43,014 bases of DNA. Source: Methanosarcinales archaeon (GTDB taxonomy: Archaea; Halobacteriota; Methanosarcinia; Methanosarcinales; EX4572-44). Positions 37,621 to 43,014 of this stretch are shown in pieces. The stretch is taken from NCBI GenBank assembly GCA_004212095.1, contig RXIJ01000033.1, positions 1-43,014 on the forward strand. The letters are read 5' to 3'. The translations under genes were made by a program, and so were the position numbers. The notes beneath the pieces were generated by a model. It had not been told where the DNA came from. It was given only the letters and a program-made list of their open reading frames with translations, and made no database searches. The stretch's first letter is position 1, and every line of letters starts with the position of its first letter.

Positions 37621-38069
37621 AAGTCAATGCTTTTTTCAGAATCCCACCAACTATAGAATTTCTTTTTTAATATTTCCGTCACAATTTGAGGAACATCGAA
37701 TTGGAATAAATTTTCTTTACCAATTATCCCAATTTTATGTGATTTTTCAAGTCGAATATGTTTATCATCGATTATAAGCCAATGCATAGCTTTTTCACAA
37801 GGTTTAATTTGAATTTTATTATCGTGACGTGCGATATCAAAAAGCCATTTCACATCCTTTTTTCTTGATTCTATATCATTTGTTATGATAATTTTGGCAC
37901 TTTTAACTTTTTTTAATGCGTCTTCCATTACATTTTTAACATCATCATCGTTATAAAATTCTGAATTTAATTCCGTTGACATTAAAATGCTTTTTTTAGC
38001 TTTGCCAAATAACTCTATTATTTTCTTTTTTGTATCATCTGATTTGATCGTTTCTTCCATATTATTCAC
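37617..38069 (-). CDS. small phospholipase D-like domain protein
   Basis: LFGKAKKSILMSTELNSEFYNDDDVKNVMEDALKKVKSAKIIITND...HWLIIDDKHIRLEKSHKIGIIGKENLFQFDVPQIVTEILKKKF. Confidence 0.6.
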   Translation of the reverse strand: MNNMEETIKSDDTKKKIIELFGKAKKSILMSTELNSEFYNDDDVKNVMEDALKKVKSAKIIITNDIESRKKDVKWLFDIARHDNKIQIKPCEKAMHWLIIDDKHIRLEKSHKIGIIGKENLFQFDVPQIVTEILKKKFYSWWDSEKSIDL

Positions 38070-38659
38070 TTACCAATCAATTCAACAATCGAACTATCTA
38101 TATGCGTATTAATTCATACTTAACATTATCTCTATATTACGGGTCTGTCAACTTGTTAGGGGTTATGCCAAAACTTTGATTTTTACAGACATTCATACCC
38201 GAAGCCGTAGAAGCGAGACTCGAATTAACAACGGTGTCAAAACAACGCCAGCATCCAATAACTTTACAGCCCCTATAATAGTAGTAATGTTTTGAACCAA
38301 AACGGTGGTTTAATCCATTTGCACTTAACAATCATTGCCAACTACTACATAGATTTTATAAAACTTATATTTATCCCCGATAATCATATTTTAAAAACAC
38401 ACCTTCAAAAACGTGCCCAGTTTGTTTAAATGTGATAAAATAGCATTGAATACTATTAAAATCCTCATGCACCCTCATCCGATGCTCCATTTTTCTAAAA
38501 CGGAGTCGGTGACTTTAGACATAAAATCAGTTGGAGACTTTAGGGTCAACTTCACTACTTTAAGGTTAAACTTGACTTTATGCACAAAGCTCTCGATTAC
38601 ACAAAGTTTAAATCTGTTGATAAATGACTCCAACAAAGAGGAGAGGTAACTTTGATACA

Positions 38660-39562
38660 ATGGATATAACAACTGCAATCATTGTATTTTTGATCACCGG
38701 AATTGGTGTTGGGTTTACAAGTGGTATGCTTGGGGTTGGTGGATGCTTTATTATGACTCCTGCCCAGTACTGGATTTATACGACAATGGGCATTTCCAGT
38801 GATCTTGCAATAAAGGTTGCGTTTGGAACGAGTTTATTTGTGGTGCTTCCAACTGCATTGAGCGGTGCCATAGGGCATACAAAAAGGGGTGTTGTGTGCT
38901 GGAAAGCCGGGTTTGTTCTTGGTATAACAGGAGCTGTCGGAGCAGTTATTGGATCAACTATTGCAGCACACCTTCCGGGAGAGGTGCTGGTTGTAGCTTT
39001 TGGTTGTGTAGTTACTGCTACAGTGGTCAGAATGCTGACAGCAAAACCGCCAGAAGTCAAAGATGCGCCAAAAGACCGCCCACTGACCCTGGCAGTATGG
39101 GGTTTTCCTCTTGGCATTCTTTCCGGCATTGTTGGGATAGGTGGCGGTGTGATAGTGATCCCTGTGATGATTCTTGCATTAAATTTCAAGATGCACCATG
39201 CTGTTGGAACATCAACTGCTTTTATGATATTTGCAAGCCTTGGCGGGCTTCTTGGCTACATCTACAATGGTCTGGCTGCTGGTGTCGGGGGTGCATACCA
39301 GATTGGACACCTTGTTGGATACGTAAATCTTGAATCGTGGCTTGCTCTCACTGTGACATCTGTTCCAATGGCCCGGGTTGGTGTCATGACTGCACACAGG
39401 CTGCCGGAAACGCAGCTCAGGTATATCTTCATCGTTGCCATGCTTTATGTGGGTCTTAAAATGATGGGAGTATTCTCATCTTGGACTTCCTATCTAACTC
39501 GATATTGTTGTGTTTCTCCATCCTTAAGATACAACCATACTGAAATTTGGTTACATCTTTGA
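38660..39562 (+). CDS. TauE/SafE-family sulfite exporter/permease, C-terminus possibly altered
   Basis: ITGIGVGFTSGMLGVGGCFIMTPAQYWIY, FGTSLFVVLPTALSGAIGH, FPLGILSGIVGIGGGVIVIPVMI, VGTSTAFMIFASLGGLLGY. Confidence 0.9.
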   Translation: MDITTAIIVFLITGIGVGFTSGMLGVGGCFIMTPAQYWIYTTMGISSDLAIKVAFGTSLFVVLPTALSGAIGHTKRGVVCWKAGFVLGITGAVGAVIGSTIAAHLPGEVLVVAFGCVVTATVVRMLTAKPPEVKDAPKDRPLTLAVWGFPLGILSGIVGIGGGVIVIPVMILALNFKMHHAVGTSTAFMIFASLGGLLGYIYNGLAAGVGGAYQIGHLVGYVNLESWLALTVTSVPMARVGVMTAHRLPETQLRYIFIVAMLYVGLKMMGVFSSWTSYLTRYCCVSPSLRYNHTEIWLHL

Positions 39563-39990
39563 TGGGGAGTCTCGCTTGACCGGAAGTCGTTTCATGATGT
39601 CTTCGTCCAGAATCTCCGTGATGACACTGTGCTGTACTACATTGCCGAGAGCGATTGGTATGTTGTAGGCTTTGCAAATCTTCATATCCTGCCTCAGCTC
39701 CACCATGCTGGGCTGGTAGGAGAAATCCTGGAGTTGCTTGTGCATGAATCTCTTCGCGGCAGAGGTATCGGCGCTCAACTCGTATCGAGAATTGAACAGG
39801 AGGCAAAGAAGCGAAGGTGTGTCTCTATTGAATTGACGACGAAAAAAAATCTCGTGTCAAGGCACAGCGATTTTACGAGCACATGGGCTTTGCCCGAACA
39901 CAACCACTTATAAACACACTACTTGTAACCAATACTATCATAAGTCAAAAAGCTAAACATTTTTTTCTTTCCATTTTTATAACCTCATAA
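39563..39990 (+). pseudogene. GNAT acetyltransferase, lacking a normal N-terminus and frameshifted at an A8 run
   Basis: LDRKSFHDVFVQNLRDDTVLYYIAESDWYVVGFANLHI...LVHESLRGRGIGAQLVSRIEQEAKKRRCVSIELTTK, then after the shift KSRVKAQRFYEHMGFARTQPL. Confidence 0.75.
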
Positions 39991-40087
39991 AGTCAACGAC
40001 CCTGGATTCCGCTTCGCTCAAATTCAGGGCATCTTATGGGTGCATGAGGTTTTTTATTCAGTATCTGTTGACGTAAATTTCTGCATC

Positions 40088-41008
40088 TCAGAAAAAACCA
40101 ATTGTTAATACATCATCTTCTATAAGAGTTTCTTGATTTAATAACTTTTGAATATGGGTAATTAACCTTTGTATCATATCAAATTGAATTGGATTGTTTT
40201 CAAGAAATTCAGTATATTCGGTTAGGTTATCCATCCTTCCTTTATAAGTACTATATTTACTTCTTACATTTGAACTAAGTCTTTTAGCTTTACGTAGGAT
40301 AATAACTTCATCAATATCAGTTGGTGCTGTACTTACAGGCGTCATGTCAAGCCATTCACATAACAGGAAATATTTAGCACCTGGCACTGAAGTTTTAACA
40401 TCATGAGCCGTGGCAGAAGCTTCTTGAAACATTGTTTTGTCTAAATTAGTCTTACATTCAGCTGCGATATATGCTAGATAAGAAGTTTGAATATTGTTAT
40501 CTGAAAAATCTTCATAAAAAGAAGTCTTAAAATATACTTTTTTCGTAATTGCAAAATCCTGGTCTTTTGTCCTTAAGTTGAGTAATGGGCCCCCTTCAAG
40601 ATTATCTAATGTTGAATTGAAATATATAGATGAGAATGTGTTTGTAGATCCAACCTCTATATTTAAATCTTGAATCTCAGGAATAATTGCTAGGTGTATC
40701 AGTTCTGGTAGGAACTCTTCAATTATACTATTATCAAGTTTTAGTTGACCTTTTTGCCTATAAAGAAAATCATTCTCACTTTTAAAAATTAATTCCACTT
40801 CAATATATTTTTTGTATTGATTAAACAATTCAACGAGATTTTTTAATACAACTGATGGTTCATTACCACTTTCTTTTACTTCATGAATATCACTTTTCCA
40901 CTTTTTATATTTTTCAAGTGCACTTTCAATTCTTCTTTTATCTTCAGAAGGCAATTTATTATTCTTGAGAGTTGCCTTTAATTTTTCATAATGAGGTGTC
41001 TTACTCAT
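40088..41008 (-). CDS. type II restriction endonuclease, Bpu10I-like family
   Basis: NQYKKYIEVELIFKSENDFLYRQKGQLKLDNSIIEEFLPELI; SYLAYIAAECKTNLDKTMFQEASATAHDVKTSVPGAKYFLLCEWLDMTP. Adjacent to a methyltransferase. Confidence 0.8.
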   Translation of the reverse strand: MSKTPHYEKLKATLKNNKLPSEDKRRIESALEKYKKWKSDIHEVKESGNEPSVVLKNLVELFNQYKKYIEVELIFKSENDFLYRQKGQLKLDNSIIEEFLPELIHLAIIPEIQDLNIEVGSTNTFSSIYFNSTLDNLEGGPLLNLRTKDQDFAITKKVYFKTSFYEDFSDNNIQTSYLAYIAAECKTNLDKTMFQEASATAHDVKTSVPGAKYFLLCEWLDMTPVSTAPTDIDEVIILRKAKRLSSNVRSKYSTYKGRMDNLTEYTEFLENNPIQFDMIQRLITHIQKLLNQETLIEDDVLTIGFF

Positions 41009-41010
41009 TT

Positions 41011-42270
41011 TTATTCCTTCGTAAAAATTGGGGATTCATGAACTTTCGTAATTGAAGAAATCGCTTCATTAATATCTTGTTTTGATTCTTCTGGTGCTCT
41101 ACCTAAAGAATTCAACAAAACTTCTAGAGCAAGGTCTTCAAGTATTCTTCTATTGTTACCAACATCTTCTTTTTTATTAGTAAAATGAAGAAGGTCTTCA
41201 TATATACTTTTACCAAATCTATTAGTAAAAACTCTTTCTTGACGACAAATGATATCCAAACCCGATATTTTTGCTACAGAGGCAATGATCTTACTATTAT
41301 AATAATTGGTTTTTCTAACATTTGATTCACGACCAACGATAAATATTATTCTTGCATTCTTTTTACATAGCTGCTTTAAATGTAAAAACGTTGAATACAT
41401 ATCATATATATATTGAATTACAGTAAGGAATCTATTACTTCTATGTTTACGGTTAGATCCAATTTCTGATCTTGCCGCGACTAGAACCTTTTCACCTAAT
41501 AGCTCCGCAGAGGCTCTATACTGTTGATGATAATTAAATACATTAATGTAAGGAGGTGAAGTAATTACTAAATCAATTAAGTCTTTTTCAATAACGACAG
41601 ATCGAGCATCATCGTTAAAGATATTAATGTTTTTTTTTGTGTAAGGTAGATTTCTGATTAAATTTTTTAAATTATCCCAATATTTTCTTATTAGTTCATT
41701 ATTGGTTCCATTTTTATATGAGTCTATTAGGATGACTAATCCTCTTATAAGTATTAGATGTTCAAATTTGATTTCCGATTTAGATTTTTCAATTAAATAC
41801 CCTATCAAATCTTCTTCATTTAACTGATTTGGTTGTAAAAAAGCATCATCATAATCTGTGCTAGTTAAAACTGATTTCTCAAAATATTCTATTATTTGCT
41901 TTCTCTCTGAATAACTATATTTACAAAAATTATAAATGTTTGATAAATGATATGCAGCAGGATTTATTTCAGTTCCATATGCTTCAATATTTTTTCTCGC
42001 GGCTTCTATAATAAGAGTCCCACTGCCTAAGAAAGGATCGAATACGATAGAATTTTCATAAGCATAGTTTTCCAACAAAAGTTCTATTAATTGTGGTGAA
42101 AATTGTCCATTCCAAGATAGAAGATTACTTCTTACTTTATTTTCAATATTCAGCATCCTTTTATCTATTGAATAATCATATGGAATTTCATGCAAAGATA
42201 TAAAATTCCTATTCATAGAGATATTTTTTGATTCATCTAAATTTGAAATTATACTTTGAGTTTTAGCCAT
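41011..42270 (-). CDS. site-specific DNA methyltransferase (amino-MTase, TSPPY motif)
   Basis: VFDPFLGSGTLIIEAARKNIEAYGTEINPAAYHLSN; LIDLVITSPPYINVFNYHQQYRASAELLGE. Confidence 0.92.
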   Translation of the reverse strand: MAKTQSIISNLDESKNISMNRNFISLHEIPYDYSIDKRMLNIENKVRSNLLSWNGQFSPQLIELLLENYAYENSIVFDPFLGSGTLIIEAARKNIEAYGTEINPAAYHLSNIYNFCKYSYSERKQIIEYFEKSVLTSTDYDDAFLQPNQLNEEDLIGYLIEKSKSEIKFEHLILIRGLVILIDSYKNGTNNELIRKYWDNLKNLIRNLPYTKKNINIFNDDARSVVIEKDLIDLVITSPPYINVFNYHQQYRASAELLGEKVLVAARSEIGSNRKHRSNRFLTVIQYIYDMYSTFLHLKQLCKKNARIIFIVGRESNVRKTNYYNSKIIASVAKISGLDIICRQERVFTNRFGKSIYEDLLHFTNKKEDVGNNRRILEDLALEVLLNSLGRAPEESKQDINEAISSITKVHESPIFTKE

Positions 42271-42559
42271 ATATTACATTACCTTTTTTGATTACGTCAA
42301 ACAATTATAAACATATTTGGTGTATTTAGAGTCGCGATGCCTCGGCAACTCATACGAATAACAATTTGAGCCTAACATACACATAACTTCTTCGTTTTTT
42401 GTGAAGTTTTGCATAATCAAAATTTTGGTGATTGTAGCTGGTCATAAACATCTTGTTATCTGCTGTTGCTATGATGTAATTCCTCCGTGCCCATTTTTAA
42501 CGACACGATTGTTATGTTGATTATAGATATCACAAAGGATGCACAAAATAGTCGCCTTG

Positions 42560-42776
42560 CAGTCACTATACCCCGTACTTATAGGTACAGATCTTGTTAG
42601 TGATTTTTTTATAAACATTTTGATTTCTCCCTGTAATTCCCACGTCCCAATATATTTCTCAACAACTTCAAGATCCATGACCAACAGATCCATGATAGCG
42701 CCTCGGAGCCTATAAATGATCAGTGCACCAGTCTCTTAACTGAGGAAAGTGCTGCCTTAAGTATCCTGCTCGTTCT
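42560..42776. repeat. degraded dispersed repeat, copy 2 (homologous to 9474-9675)
   Basis: cagtcactataccccgtacttataggtacag...aatatatttctcaacaacttcaagatccatgaccaacagatccatgatagcgcctcggagcc. Confidence 0.8.
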
Positions 42777-42885
42777 TCCCTTGATTTTTTGTATGTGTTT
42801 CGAGCTCGAAACAAATACGATTTTTTTTACATCAGCCTGAACCACATACCTACCAACAAACATCCAAACACACCACAAAAGACTT

Positions 42886-43014
42886 TCAAGCCTTGCCGGC
42901 AGCCGAAAATGCACTTTCAACAAACATTGGATGCACAAGTTCGATGATCGTTTCAAGATTCACTATATCTTCTTGGTTATATTTTAGAAGCAGTGAAAGC
43001 GCCTCATCACTGCC
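42886..43014 (-). CDS. C-terminus of an RNase H-like/YprB-type exonuclease (5' part outside the window)
   Basis: Minus-strand frame open to the window edge: GSDEALSLLLKYNQEDIVNLETIIELVHPMFVESAFSAAGKA*; YNxEDIVNL motif. Confidence 0.65.
   Translation of the reverse strand, partial: GSDEALSLLLKYNQEDIVNLETIIELVHPMFVESAFSAAGKA

Noticed and set aside
38137-38331. 64-aa minus-strand ORF (MLSANGLNHRFGSKHYYYYRGCKVIGCWRCFD...)
   Set aside because: Possibly an IS fragment, but too short and motif-poor to assign.
38505-38580. Recurrent gactttag words (also near 36967)
   Set aside because: Short, irregularly spaced matches in AT-rich DNA; insufficient to define a repeat family.
42720-42956. 78-aa minus-strand ORF
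   Set aside because: Runs through the degraded repeat, out of frame with the YprB-like C-terminus; not coding-like.

Overview
This 43-kb window is archaeal chromosome. It encodes archaeal TFB, Gar1, a histone, TrmB-type regulators, TruA, Trm-G10, and an AtwA-type double ATPase (methyl-coenzyme M reductase component A2). The last points to an MCR-bearing methanogen- or alkane-oxidiser-type host, but I cannot name the lineage. The housekeeping core includes hemC-cobA, TFB/Gar1, DapL, a PHP protein, ferredoxin-AOR, TruA, Trm-G10, FBPase-AtwA-MtnA, an ABC/COG1361 operon with a divergent TrmB regulator, and uvrC-uvrB. The accessory parts (about 7.6-10.9 kb, 22.3-23.4 kb and 36.2-42.9 kb) hold most of the unusual features: (i) a dispersed composite hairpin element built from two different 8-bp stems that share the same CTTCG/CGAAG loop, found at 3' ends of genes and amplified into a 46-bp tandem array; (ii) a translationally coupled DUF4365-like (PD-(D/E)XK-like) gene plus an unrecognised 380-aa partner; (iii) a coupled PLD-like plus 4-TM gene pair; (iv) a Bpu10I-like restriction-modification pair; (v) a degraded dispersed repeat lying upstream of both the DUF4365 pair and the R-M pair in the same orientation; (vi) several pseudogenes and internally deleted genes. 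All product calls come from reading the translated ORFs and remembered family signatures. No searches were run.
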